Shown here: in pieces, positions 17,698 through 26,515 of the stretch
Position numbering within the stretch: position 1 is the first letter of the stretch
Layout: the number at the start of each line of letters is the position of its first letter
NCBI RefSeq assembly: GCF_019710575.1
Contig: NZ_JAHWFK010000013.1
Location: 1-64,000 of the forward strand
Length of the DNA: 64,000 nucleotides
Origin: Paractinoplanes polyasparticus
Lineage (GTDB): Bacteria > Actinomycetota > Actinomycetes > Mycobacteriales > Micromonosporaceae
Direction: 5' to 3'
Notes under the pieces: generated by a model
The model's database searches: none
The model's input: the letters and a program-made list of their open reading frames with translations, nothing else
What the model was told of the DNA's origin: nothing
Translations under genes and position numbers: made by a program

Positions 17698-17738
17698 GGC
17701 TAGGAAGGCTACCTGGTTAGCAGGGAGACTGACTAGCC
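17698..17738. promoter_or_regulatory. inverted GGCTAG/CTAGCC near the padR start
   Basis: GGCTAG at 17698-17703 and CTAGCC at 17733-17738 flank the short region just upstream of padR, with a third GGTTAGC between. This is a candidate operator for the divergent padR and lectin promoters, proposed only from symmetry and position. Confidence 0.3.
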
Positions 17739-17819
17739 GGGATCATCCGGCCGAGTGGACGATCCCGGCGCCCGTCGCCCGACGTAGCGTCGCTGTGCAG
17801 GCCCGACCAGGAAGGACGC

Positions 17820-18434
17820 ATGACCGACAACGAGCGCCGGAATGTCAGCGGGGCGGCGATCGCTGCGGTGGCCGCCGTCATCCTGAGCATGGGAGCAGCG
17901 GGGTACGCGGGATTCTGGATCGCCCGCGACGACCCCTCGCGCCCGGAGACCGCCCGATCTGCGCCCACGCCCGATCCCTCGGCGTTCCCTTCCGTGACCC
18001 TTCCGCCCCCGTCGCCGTCAGCCGCAACCTCGACGCCCGACGCAACGCCCACGGACAAGAGGCGCACCGCCCGTCCCCCGGCGACCACACCGCCGAAGAC
18101 ACCGCGGTGGGGCGAGAAAGTCATCGCCGCCACCAGCGTCCTGACCACCGGCCAGAGCTGGTCGACCAACCGGCTCCGGCTCACGGTGACCACCGGCGGC
18201 AACCTCGTCCTGCGGGACCAGGGCCGGACCGTCTGGCAGACCGGCACGGACAACGGCGTCAAGCTCGTCATGCAGAACGACGGCCATCTGGTCCTTTACG
18301 ACGCGGACAACGGCACCGCCTTCAGCAGCGGCACCGCCGGCAACCCCGGCGCCGTCCTGATCCTGCGAGCCGACGGCAACATGGTCATCGCACTGAACGG
18401 GCGAATCCTGTTCCAGACCGCCGCGGGCGACTGA
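17820..18434 (+). CDS. membrane-anchored bulb-type mannose-lectin domain protein
   Basis: Protein of 204 residues. One N-terminal membrane anchor (residues 10-35, AAIAAVAAVILSMGAAGYAGFWIA), a Pro/Thr/Ser linker to about residue 95, then a B-lectin domain with three repeats carrying variants of the QxDxNxVxY sugar-binding motif (TTGGNLVLRD, MQNDGHLVLYD, LRADGNMVIA). The motifs are imperfect, so sugar binding is uncertain. It faces outward if the anchor is uncleaved. It is divergent from padR and convergent with the exporter gene. Confidence 0.8.
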   Translation: MTDNERRNVSGAAIAAVAAVILSMGAAGYAGFWIARDDPSRPETARSAPTPDPSAFPSVTLPPPSPSAATSTPDATPTDKRRTARPPATTPPKTPRWGEKVIAATSVLTTGQSWSTNRLRLTVTTGGNLVLRDQGRTVWQTGTDNGVKLVMQNDGHLVLYDADNGTAFSSGTAGNPGAVLILRADGNMVIALNGRILFQTAAGD

Positions 18435-18441
18435 CCGTGAA

Positions 18442-20160
18442 TCAGTGAGTGCGCTGGCCGGACCAGGCCTGCCAGAGAACGGCGTAGGGGCCGGGCTCGG
18501 CCACCAGGGCTTCGTGCGGTCCGTTCTGGACCACCCGGCCGTTTTCCAGGACAACTACCCGGTCGGCGGTCACGGCCTGGGTCAGGCGGTGGGCGACGAT
18601 CACCGCGGTGCGACCCTGCAGGGCCGCAGTAGCCACTCGTTCCAGCATGCGGGCTCCGGCGCTGCCGGCTTCGGCCGTCGCCTCGTCGAGGATGGCCACC
18701 GGCGGGTCGGCCAGGATCAGGCGGGCGAAGGCCAGCTGCTGGGACTGGGCGGCCGTCAGGGTGTGACCGCCCGAGCCGACCTCCGTCTCGATCCCCTCGG
18801 GGAGCTTGGACACCCAGTCCAGGGCGTCCACGGCGGCCAGGGCAGCCCACAGTTCCTCGTCGGTGGCGGCGGGACGGGCCAGGCGCAGGTCCTCGGCCAG
18901 GGGGCCGGCGAAGACGTGGACCTCCTGGGTGATCAGCGCGACCTCGCCGGCGGGCACTGCGACGCTTCCCGAAAGCGGGTCGTGGACGCCGGCTATCACC
19001 TTGGCCAGGCTGGTCTTTCCGGCTCCGGTGGAGCCGACCACCGCCACCCGTTCGCCTCGGGCCACGGTGAGGTCGACCTCGTGCAGCACCGGGCGATCCG
19101 GGTGGTAGCCGAAGGTCAGGCCGCGGACCTCGATGGCCGACGGCGCGTCGGACGACTCGGACCCGGCCCGGGCCGGAGTGGTCAGGGACGCCACGCCGAC
19201 CAGGCGGTTCAGGCCGGAGGCGGCGGCCTGGGCGTCGTCGACCAGGGCGAGGGCCACGTTGACCGGGTTGAACAGTCCGTGGAAGTACAGGGCGGCGGCG
19301 GTGGCCGTGCCGATGCTGACGGCATCACCGCGTACGAGGAAAAAACCGGTCGCGAGCACTGCGGCCAAGCCGGCGAACTCGGCGACGTGCAGCCGGGCGT
19401 AGAAGCGGGTCTGCAACGCGACGCCCTGGAGCAGGAGGTCGACCGCCTGCTGGGAGCGGGCAGCCACCCGTCCGCTGTGTTCGCCGGCGATGCGGAAGGC
19501 CCGGATGGTCGTCGCGCCGTCGATGGTGGCCAGCAGCTGGTGCTGCTGAGCGCCGACAGCTACCCGCTGTCGCGCATACAGGGGCACAGCCCGGCGGGCA
19601 TACCAGCGGACCGTGTACGCCTGCACGGGCACCGCCAGCAGCGCGGCCACCAGGAAACGCCAGTCGAGCACGGCCATGCCGCCCAGCGTCAGCACGATGG
19701 TCAGCAGCGCGCGGGTGAACTCGGGCAGCGCGGTGCGGGCGGCCTCGGCGACGACCGCGACGTCGTTGGTGACGCGCGAGGTGAGGTCGCCCGCGCCCGC
19801 CTTCTCGACCTGTTCCAGCGGGAGTCGCAGCGCCGATTCCACGAACCGTTCGCGCAGGCGGGCCAGGGTGTCCTCGCCGACCTGGGCCAGCAGCGCGATG
19901 CCGAGACCGGCCAGGACCGCTTCGAACAGGGCGGCGCCGACCAGGCCGGCGCCCGCGAGCACGAAGTCGCCCGTGCTGCCGTCCTTGGTCGCGAGGTCGA
20001 CGATGTGGCCGAGCAGCGGCGGCGCGACCAGGCCGGCGATGGTGCCGGCGACCAGCAGCGTGAGCGCCCCGGCGAGCCGGGCCCGCTGGGGGCGGAGAAA
20101 TCCGAGGACGACCGAGCGCGTACGGGCCCCGGTCGCGATCGGCAGCAGGGTGGTCGTCAT
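18442..20160 (-). CDS. ABC exporter subunit A (canonical Walker motifs, degenerate signature)
   Basis: Protein of 572 residues: six membrane helices to about residue 310, then a nucleotide-binding domain with Walker A GSTGAGKTS, Q-loop ITQEVH, Walker B VAILDEAT and H-loop AHRL, all normal. The signature, however, is LTAAQSQQLAFAR instead of LSGGQ. Its start overlaps the previous exporter gene by four bases, so the two form a heterodimer. Position at the end of an iron-siderophore uptake operon suggests siderophore or heme-like handling (inference). Confidence 0.9.
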   Translation of the reverse strand: MTTTLLPIATGARTRSVVLGFLRPQRARLAGALTLLVAGTIAGLVAPPLLGHIVDLATKDGSTGDFVLAGAGLVGAALFEAVLAGLGIALLAQVGEDTLARLRERFVESALRLPLEQVEKAGAGDLTSRVTNDVAVVAEAARTALPEFTRALLTIVLTLGGMAVLDWRFLVAALLAVPVQAYTVRWYARRAVPLYARQRVAVGAQQHQLLATIDGATTIRAFRIAGEHSGRVAARSQQAVDLLLQGVALQTRFYARLHVAEFAGLAAVLATGFFLVRGDAVSIGTATAAALYFHGLFNPVNVALALVDDAQAAASGLNRLVGVASLTTPARAGSESSDAPSAIEVRGLTFGYHPDRPVLHEVDLTVARGERVAVVGSTGAGKTSLAKVIAGVHDPLSGSVAVPAGEVALITQEVHVFAGPLAEDLRLARPAATDEELWAALAAVDALDWVSKLPEGIETEVGSGGHTLTAAQSQQLAFARLILADPPVAILDEATAEAGSAGARMLERVATAALQGRTAVIVAHRLTQAVTADRVVVLENGRVVQNGPHEALVAEPGPYAVLWQAWSGQRTH

Positions 20161-21797
20161 GCCAGCACCGTCTCCCGGTACGTCTCGTCGCCGGCGGCCA
20201 GGTCGCCGTGGGTGCCCTCGGCGCGGACCGCGCCGTCGTGCAGGAACACCACCCGGTCGGTCACCGCGAGCAGGGCCGGACTGGTGGTGACCAGGATTGT
20301 CGTGCGGCCCTCGCGCATCTGCCGCAGCCGGGCCGCTATCCGGGCCTCGGTCACGGCGTCGACGGCTGTGGTCGGGTCGTGCAACACGAGCACCGGCGCC
20401 TCGGTGGCCAGTGCCCGGGCCAGCGCGATCCGTTGGCGCTGACCGCCCGAAAGCGTGCGGGCGCCGTCGCCGAGCACGGCGTCGAGGCCGTCGGGCAGGC
20501 CCCGGGCAACCTCGTCGGCGTCGGCCGCGGCCATCGCCGCGTCCACTGTGGCCGGCTCGGCGCGGTCGAGCGAGACGGCCGCCCGGATCGTGCCGTCGAA
20601 GAGCCCGGTGTGGTGCTCGACGGCCAGGACGGCGGCGCGCAGGTCCTCCGGTTCCAGCGAGGCCAAGGTCACGCCGTCGAGTTCCACCACGCCGTCGGCC
20701 GGGTCGGACGACCGGCTCAGCAGGCGCAGCAGTTCGGCGGCGGCGGCCGCGTCGGTGGCGACGATCCCGACGGTCTCGCCGGCGGCGATCTTCAGGGCCA
20801 CATCCCGTACGCGCAGATCGATCTGGCCCTTGACCGGGGTGACCGGGGTGGCGTCGCCGCCGGTGACCGCGACGGGCGCCGACAGCACCGCCTCGATACG
20901 CCGGGACGACGCGCGAGCCTGCGCGAAGTCGGCGCCGACCCAGCCGAACGTCGAGAGTGGACCGACCAGGAACTGGGCCAGGCCGACGGACGAGATGAGC
21001 TGGCCCACGGTGATCTCGCCCCGCACCGCGAGGATGCCGCCGACCGTGGCGATCACGGCGAGGAAGAGCCCGCTGATGGTGAGGACCACGCCCTGGTAGG
21101 CCGCCTCGGTGCGGGCCGACCGCACGGTGGCCGCCAACGCGATCTGACTGCGCTGCCGGTAGCGCGAGACCGCGGCCTCCTCGGCGTGCAGGCCCTTGAC
21201 CACGCGCAGCCCCTCGACCAGGTCGGCTGCGACTCCGGAGGCCTCGGCCGCGTGTTCCTGCTCGGTCTCGCTGCGCTCCTCCAGCGGCTTGCCGATGAAC
21301 TGGCTCAGCCACATCAGCGGCGGCAGGCCGAGCAGCACGAGCAGGCCGAGCGGGATCGAGATCCAGAGCAGCAGCACGGCGGTGAAGACGACCGCGACGA
21401 CGGCCGCGGTGCCGTAGACGATCGCGACCGCGACCCCGCCGACCCGGGCCGTGTCGCTGGTGGCGATCGAGACCAGGGCGCCGGGCAGCCGGCCCTCCTC
21501 GGCGCCACCACGGTTGTGCAGCACTCGGCGGGTCACCTGGAGGCGAAGGTCATGGGCGGTCTGCTCGGAAGCGCGGGCACCGGCCCGAGCGCCGTAGCGG
21601 AAGCTGTAGCTGAGTCCGATGTAGACAGCACCGAGCACGCCCAGCCAGAGGAACAGGTCGCCGACGCCGCCGTCGACCGCCCGGTCGATGATGACGCCGA
21701 TGAGGAACGGCACGGACACCTCGCCCGCCTGGTGCAGGGTGGCCAGCAGCGCGCCGGTGGCGATCAGCCGGCGCTGCTTCGTGAGCGCAGGCTTCAC
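20157..21797 (-). CDS. ABC exporter subunit B (degenerate Walker A/B, canonical LSGGQ)
   Basis: Protein of 546 residues with six membrane helices to about residue 290. The nucleotide-binding domain keeps the signature LSGGQRQRIALARAL, but the Walker A region reads IVATDAAAAAELLR with no GKS/T, Walker B reads LVLHDPTTAVD with Pro in place of the catalytic Glu, and the H-loop is TSPALL. GTG 21797 overlaps the ATPase stop by four bases. Paired with subunit A, only one composite ATP site would be complete. Confidence 0.88.
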   Translation of the reverse strand: MKPALTKQRRLIATGALLATLHQAGEVSVPFLIGVIIDRAVDGGVGDLFLWLGVLGAVYIGLSYSFRYGARAGARASEQTAHDLRLQVTRRVLHNRGGAEEGRLPGALVSIATSDTARVGGVAVAIVYGTAAVVAVVFTAVLLLWISIPLGLLVLLGLPPLMWLSQFIGKPLEERSETEQEHAAEASGVAADLVEGLRVVKGLHAEEAAVSRYRQRSQIALAATVRSARTEAAYQGVVLTISGLFLAVIATVGGILAVRGEITVGQLISSVGLAQFLVGPLSTFGWVGADFAQARASSRRIEAVLSAPVAVTGGDATPVTPVKGQIDLRVRDVALKIAAGETVGIVATDAAAAAELLRLLSRSSDPADGVVELDGVTLASLEPEDLRAAVLAVEHHTGLFDGTIRAAVSLDRAEPATVDAAMAAADADEVARGLPDGLDAVLGDGARTLSGGQRQRIALARALATEAPVLVLHDPTTAVDAVTEARIAARLRQMREGRTTILVTTSPALLAVTDRVVFLHDGAVRAEGTHGDLAAGDETYRETVLA

Positions 21798-22618
21798 GCG
21801 CGAGCCGCTTCCGGTGTACGGACGCCGCGCCGTCGATGACGGTCGGCCGGAACCACCATCGGGGTTCCGGTCTCGGGGTCGTCGATGACCCGGCACGGCA
21901 TCGCGAAGACGTCCTCGACCCGCTGGGCCGTCATCACCTCGGCCGGCGGGCCCTGGGCGACGACCTCGCCCGCCTTCATCACGATGAGCTCGGTGGCGTA
22001 GCGGCAGGCGTGGTTGAGGTCGTGCAGCACGGCGACGATCGTGCGGCCCTGCTCGTGCAGCTCGGCGCAGAGGTCGAGCACCTCGAACTGGTGTGACAGG
22101 TCGAGGAACGTGGTCGGCTCGTCGAGCAACAGGATCGGCGTCTGCTGGGCCAGCGCCATGGCCAGCCAGACCCGCTGCCGTTGACCGCCCGAGAGCTCGT
22201 CGACGAAGCGGTCGGCCAAGTCGGACACCTCGGTGAGGCGCATCGCCTCGGTCACGGCGTCCTCGTCCTCGGGTGACCACTGCCGCAGCAGCCGCTGGTG
22301 GGCGAACCGGCCGCGGGCGACCAGTTCCTCGACCACGATGCCGCCCGGCACGATCGGCGACTGCGGGAGCATGCCCAGTTGCTTCGCGACCTGCTTGGAC
22401 GGGTACGAGGCGATGGCCTGCCCGTCCAGCCAGACCGCCCCGGCCTGCGGCTTGAGCACGCGCGCGAGCGCCTTGAGCAGGGTCGACTTGCCGCACGCGT
22501 TGGGGCCGACGATGACCGTGAACGAGCCGTCGGCGATCCCGACGTCGAGCTTCTCGGCGACGACCCGCTTGTCGTAGGCGAGTGTCAGGTCCTGGGCCCG
22601 CAGGCGGGGATCGGTCAT
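21794..22618 (-). CDS. iron-siderophore ABC transporter ATP-binding protein
   Basis: Protein of 274 residues of the FecE/FepC/FhuC type that powers siderophore import. Walker A GPNACGKST, Q-loop LPQSPIVPGG, signature LSGGQRQRVWLAMALAQ, Walker B ILLLDEPTTFLDL and H-loop VLHDLNHACRYA are all intact. The C terminus is family-like with a Arg-rich end. It overlaps both neighbouring genes by four bases. Confidence 0.95.
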   Translation of the reverse strand: MTDPRLRAQDLTLAYDKRVVAEKLDVGIADGSFTVIVGPNACGKSTLLKALARVLKPQAGAVWLDGQAIASYPSKQVAKQLGMLPQSPIVPGGIVVEELVARGRFAHQRLLRQWSPEDEDAVTEAMRLTEVSDLADRFVDELSGGQRQRVWLAMALAQQTPILLLDEPTTFLDLSHQFEVLDLCAELHEQGRTIVAVLHDLNHACRYATELIVMKAGEVVAQGPPAEVMTAQRVEDVFAMPCRVIDDPETGTPMVVPADRHRRRGVRTPEAARA

Positions 22619-23640
22619 CGTCTCGCTCCTCGTTCGCGGAACAGCAACCAGGTCAGATAGACGCCGCCCAGCGCCGCGGTGATGACGCCGACCGGGATGT
22701 CGTTGCCGGGCAGGGCGTTCTGCGCGGCCCAGTCGCCCGCGGACAGCAGCGCCGCCCCCATCATGGCTGCCGGCAGGATGCCCGCGTCGGGCGACCGGCT
22801 CAAGCGGGCGGCCAGCGGCGGGGCGGCCAGAGCCACGAACGCGATCGGGCCGGCTGCGGCCGTAGCGCCGGCCGACAGCCCCACGGCGGCGAGAGCCAGG
22901 ATGGCCCGGCTGCGTTCGACCGGCACGCCTTGGAGAACGGCCATCTCGTCGCCCAGCGCCAGCAGCTTGAGGTTCCGTCCGAAGTAGATGACGGTCGGCA
23001 GCAGCAGGACGACGGTGACGGCGACGATGACCACCTCGGTCCAGCCGCGCCCGTTCACGCTGCCGATCAGCCACACCTGGGCCGCGATGGCCTCGTTGAG
23101 GCGGGCCCGGTAGATCAGGTACGAGTTCAGCGCCTCCAGCAGCGCCGAAACCCCGATTCCCATGAGTACGAGCCGGAACGGCTGCACACCACGGCGGAAC
23201 GCGAGCAGGTAGACCGCCACGGCGGTGACGACGCAGCCGACGATCGCCCCCGCTCCGACCTGCACGCCGCCGCCCCCGGCGATCAGCATGACGATGAGCG
23301 CCCCGGCGGCCGCGCCCGTGGTCAGGCCGATGAAGTCGGGGCTGCCCAGGGGGTTGCGGGTCAGGCTCTGGAAAACCGCGCCGCTGGCGCCCAGGGCCGC
23401 GCCGACGAGCAGGGTGACCAGCACCCGGGGCAGGCGCAGCTCGTACACGATGAAGTCGGTGCCGGCGTCGCCCCGGCCGGCCAGGCTGCGCAGCACGTCC
23501 GCCACCGGGACCGGGAAGTCGCCCGTGGTCAGGTTGACCAGCGCGACCGCCAGCGCGGCGAGGAGCAGCAGGACGCTGACCAGAAGGGCGCGCGGATACA
23601 CGCGTACGGAGAGGCCGGCGCCGCGGATGACCGTTCTCAC
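22615..23640 (-). CDS. iron-siderophore ABC permease (FecCD family)
   Basis: Protein of 341 residues with about nine to ten membrane segments; family motifs include LRLPRVLVTLLVGAALGASGAVFQSLTRNPLGSPDFIG and LLALGDEMAVLQGVPVERSR, and the C-terminal GPIAFVALAAPPLAARL. GTG 23640 overlaps the upstream permease stop by four bases. It forms a heterodimer with the neighbouring permease. Confidence 0.95.
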   Translation of the reverse strand: MRTVIRGAGLSVRVYPRALLVSVLLLLAALAVALVNLTTGDFPVPVADVLRSLAGRGDAGTDFIVYELRLPRVLVTLLVGAALGASGAVFQSLTRNPLGSPDFIGLTTGAAAGALIVMLIAGGGGVQVGAGAIVGCVVTAVAVYLLAFRRGVQPFRLVLMGIGVSALLEALNSYLIYRARLNEAIAAQVWLIGSVNGRGWTEVVIVAVTVVLLLPTVIYFGRNLKLLALGDEMAVLQGVPVERSRAILALAAVGLSAGATAAAGPIAFVALAAPPLAARLSRSPDAGILPAAMMGAALLSAGDWAAQNALPGNDIPVGVITAALGGVYLTWLLFRERGARR

Positions 23641-24686
23641 AGCGAACTCAACCGGGGTCGGCGGCACAGCGCGATGAACAGGGGCGCGCCCAGGAAGGCA
23701 GTGACCACGCCGACCGGCAGCTCGGCCGGGATGACCAGGACCCGGCCCAGCACATCGGCCCCGAGCACCAAAGCCGGGCCGAGAAGGACGGCGTAGGCCA
23801 GGATCCAGCGGTAGTCGGAGCCGACGATCATGCGGGCCGCGTACGGGACCGCGAGCCCGAGGAACCAGATCGGACCGGCGGCGGCAGTCGCGGCGCCGCA
23901 CAGCAGGGTCACCGCCAGCAGGCCGAGGGCGCGGATGCGTACGGGATGAGCCCCGACCGACTTGGCGGAGTCGTCACCGAGGCTGAGCGCGTTGAGCTGG
24001 CGGCCCAGCACCAGAGCGAGCAGGATGCCGGCCGCGAGGAACGGCAGGACCCGCAGGACGGTCCCCGAGTCGCGGTCGGAGAACGAGCCGACGTCCCAGT
24101 GCCGGTAGCGGTCGAACGCCTCGCGGCGCAGCACCAGGACCACCCAGACCGCCGCGCCCAGCACCGCCGTGATCGAGACCCCGGCCAGGATCTGGCGCTC
24201 CGGCGTGGGATGCCGTCCGGCGCCACCCAGCGCGAAGACCGCGGCCGAGGTGAGCGCGGCGCCGGCGAAGGCGAACCAGACGTAGCCGGAGGCGGTGGTG
24301 ACGCCGAGGAAGGCGATCGCGAACACCACGCTGGTCGAGGCGCCCATGTTCACGCCGAGCAGGCCCGGCTCGGCGAGCGGGTTGCGCGTGAGCGCCTGCA
24401 TGACCGTGCCGGCCAGACCCAGGGCGGCGCCGACCCCGACGCCGAGCAGCGTCCGCGGGAGGCGTAGATCGTGGACGATCGCCGATTCCGACGAGTTGTC
24501 GGGGTGCCAGAGCACCTGCCACACCGTGGCGAACGAGATCGTGCGGCTGCCGATCGCGATGCTCAGCGCTATCACGACAAATAGGACAGCCAGGGCCGCC
24601 GCGAAGCCGATCCAGCGCCGATTCGCCCGTCTCCGGTGCGCGCTGGAGGGTGGGGCCGCAATGACGGCGGTCAACGTGGGCTCCAT
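23637..24686 (-). CDS. iron-siderophore ABC permease (FecCD family)
   Basis: Protein of 349 residues, first gene of the five-gene operon, with the FecCD hallmarks LRLPRTLLGVGVGAALGLAGTVMQALTRNPLAEPG, LNALSLGDDSAKSVGAHPVR and GPIWFLGLAVPYAARMI. ATG 24686 has no clear ribosome site, and a promoter controlled by the iron box would start just upstream, so a short or leaderless mRNA is possible. Confidence 0.95.
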   Translation of the reverse strand: MEPTLTAVIAAPPSSAHRRRANRRWIGFAAALAVLFVVIALSIAIGSRTISFATVWQVLWHPDNSSESAIVHDLRLPRTLLGVGVGAALGLAGTVMQALTRNPLAEPGLLGVNMGASTSVVFAIAFLGVTTASGYVWFAFAGAALTSAAVFALGGAGRHPTPERQILAGVSITAVLGAAVWVVLVLRREAFDRYRHWDVGSFSDRDSGTVLRVLPFLAAGILLALVLGRQLNALSLGDDSAKSVGAHPVRIRALGLLAVTLLCGAATAAAGPIWFLGLAVPYAARMIVGSDYRWILAYAVLLGPALVLGADVLGRVLVIPAELPVGVVTAFLGAPLFIALCRRPRLSSL

Positions 24687-24696
24687 GGGTTCTGCG

Positions 24697-24715
24697 TTTG
24701 GTGAGGCTAACCTAC
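24697..24715. promoter_or_regulatory. IdeR/DmdR-type iron box
   Basis: TTTGGTGAGGCTAACCTAC matches 16 of 19 positions of the actinobacterial iron-box consensus TTAGGTTAGSCTAACCTAA. It lies between the divergent permease (start 24686) and lipoprotein (start 24772) genes, so iron-bound regulator would shut off both. Confidence 0.8.
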
Positions 24716-24771
24716 ACTCGCGTTCGAGGTCACCCGTCCCGGGGCCTCGCGTTTGCAGAAGGGAACAGCCC

Positions 24772-25830
24772 GTGCGGCTCTTCAATATCCGGCGGACTGC
24801 CACGGTGGCGGCGGCCGGGCTCCTCCTCGCGCTCGCCGCGTGCGGACCGAACAGCGAAAATGACGAGCCGGCGACTTCCGCCGGTAGCGCCTCGGCGGGC
24901 GCCGACGCCGCCGCCTTCCCCGTCTCCATCCCCCACAAGTTCGGCACGGCCGAGATCAAGGCCGAGCCCAAGCGGATCGTCACCGTCGGCCTTGTCGAGC
25001 AGGACGCCCTGCTGGCGCTGGGCGTCGTCCCGGTCGCGACGACCGAGTGGTTCGGCGAGAAGCCGGGCGCGATCTGGCCGTGGGCCACGGCGGCGCTGGG
25101 CTCGGCGACCAGGCCCGAGGTGCTGACCTTCACCGACGGCATCCAGTTCGAGAAGGTCGCGGCGCTGAAGCCCGACCTCATCCTGGCCGTCTACTCCGGC
25201 TTGACCACTGAGGACTACGCCAAGCTGTCGAAGATGGCGCCGACCGTCGCCCAGCCCAAGGGCCAGGTCGACTACGGCGTGGGCTGGCAGCAACTGACCC
25301 GTACGGTCGGCGAGTCGGTCGGTCGCAAGGCGCAGGCCGAGAAGCTGGTCACCGACACCGAGGCGCTGTTCACCAAGGTCAAGCAGGACCACCCCGAGTT
25401 CGCCGGCAAGACCGGCCTGATGGCCACCACGTACGAGGGCTACTGGGTGTACGGCACGCAGGACCCCCGCGGCCGGCTGCTCGCCGACCTCGGATTCAAG
25501 CTGCCCGCCGGCCTCGACGAGATCACCGGCAAGGAGTTCGGCGCCAACCTTTCGAAGGAACGGACCGACCTGCTCGACGTCGACATGCTCGTCTGGATCG
25601 TCGACAAGTACGACACCGACAAGGCGAAGGTGCAGGCCGACCCGCTCTACTCGAAGCTCAAGGTCAAGACCGAGGCCCGCGACCTCTACGTCGAGAACCT
25701 CGAAGAGGTGGGCGCGGCGACGTCGTTCATCTCGGTGCTGAGCCTGCCGTACCTGCTCGACAAGCTCGTCCCCCAGATCGCCCAGGCCGTCGACGGCGAC
25801 CCGGCTACCGCGGTCGTCCGCGCCAGCTGA
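24772..25830 (+). CDS. iron-siderophore-binding lipoprotein
   Basis: Protein of 352 residues. A lipoprotein signal ends in LALAAC with the lipidated Cys near residue 23. The mature part is a FecB/FepB-type helical-backbone receptor (RIVTVGLVEQDALLALGVVPVAT, KVAALKPDLILAVYSGLT, AKLSKMAPTVAQ). GTG 24772 has GAAGGGA seven bases upstream. It delivers ferric siderophore to the permease pair encoded divergently across the iron box. Confidence 0.95.
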   Translation: MRLFNIRRTATVAAAGLLLALAACGPNSENDEPATSAGSASAGADAAAFPVSIPHKFGTAEIKAEPKRIVTVGLVEQDALLALGVVPVATTEWFGEKPGAIWPWATAALGSATRPEVLTFTDGIQFEKVAALKPDLILAVYSGLTTEDYAKLSKMAPTVAQPKGQVDYGVGWQQLTRTVGESVGRKAQAEKLVTDTEALFTKVKQDHPEFAGKTGLMATTYEGYWVYGTQDPRGRLLADLGFKLPAGLDEITGKEFGANLSKERTDLLDVDMLVWIVDKYDTDKAKVQADPLYSKLKVKTEARDLYVENLEEVGAATSFISVLSLPYLLDKLVPQIAQAVDGDPATAVVRAS

Positions 25831-25837
25831 CGAACCT

Positions 25838-25871
25838 GATGTGGCCGGGCCCCTCACGGCCTGGCCACATC
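25838..25871. terminator. hairpin between convergent genes
   Basis: GATGTGGCC (25838-25846) and GGCCACATC (25863-25871) form a perfect 9-bp stem with a 16-base loop between the stops of the lipoprotein and Uma2 genes. A bidirectional terminator is likely. Confidence 0.65.
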
Positions 25872-25873
25872 GC

Positions 25874-26431
25874 TCAGCGGCCGAGATGCTCGGCCGGATC
25901 CGTCTGCAACAACCAGGCCAGAGGCGTCTTCGACACCACCTCGTAGGTGCCGTCCGGCCCGAGGACGTGCTGGATGACAGTCTGCGCGGCATCCCGGTCG
26001 ACGATCCAGTAACGCGGAACGCCGGCCGCCGCGTATTCCCGCAGCTTGATGACCTGGTCCATCGTCACGGAGCTGGGCGAGACGATCTCGACCGCGAGAA
26101 TGAGGTCGTTGAGACCGAGCCAGACCGTCGATGGAATCGGGTGTGCCCACACGGTCAGATCGGGAATCCGCCCGCCGTCGCTCATCGGCCCCGGAATGCG
26201 GACTCCCAGCGCCTGGAGGACTTGTTCCGCCGGCCAGCCAGCCATGAACAGCCATACCTGGAGCTTGCTCGCGACCACAGCGTGGTCACTCCCGGACGGC
26301 GGCATGACTGACAGGACTCCTTCCGGGCTCAGCTCAAAGCGATGGCCGTTCTCGTCGACGTCATTCATCACCGCCAGGTCGTCGAGCGTGACGACGGGCG
26401 GGAAGTTCCTGCCGATGGTTTCGGCGCTCAT
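25874..26431 (-). CDS. Uma2-family restriction-endonuclease-like protein
   Basis: Protein of 185 residues with the PD-(D/E)xK arrangement of Uma2/DUF820: RFELSPEGVLSVMPPSGSDHAVVASKL, then IPDLTVW, LAVEIVSPSS and KLREYAAAGVPRYWIVD. Substrate and role unknown; the family is abundant in actinobacteria and cyanobacteria. ATG 26431 has AGGA eight bases upstream; another ATG is at 26440. Confidence 0.88.
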   Translation of the reverse strand: MSAETIGRNFPPVVTLDDLAVMNDVDENGHRFELSPEGVLSVMPPSGSDHAVVASKLQVWLFMAGWPAEQVLQALGVRIPGPMSDGGRIPDLTVWAHPIPSTVWLGLNDLILAVEIVSPSSVTMDQVIKLREYAAAGVPRYWIVDRDAAQTVIQHVLGPDGTYEVVSKTPLAWLLQTDPAEHLGR

Positions 26432-26515
26432 GCCATTCATCCTAAGCCCAGAAACGCCCCGGCCAACTCGGCCGAGGCGTCCCTGTGGACAACTTCGAAT
26501 TGTGGATGACCGCAG

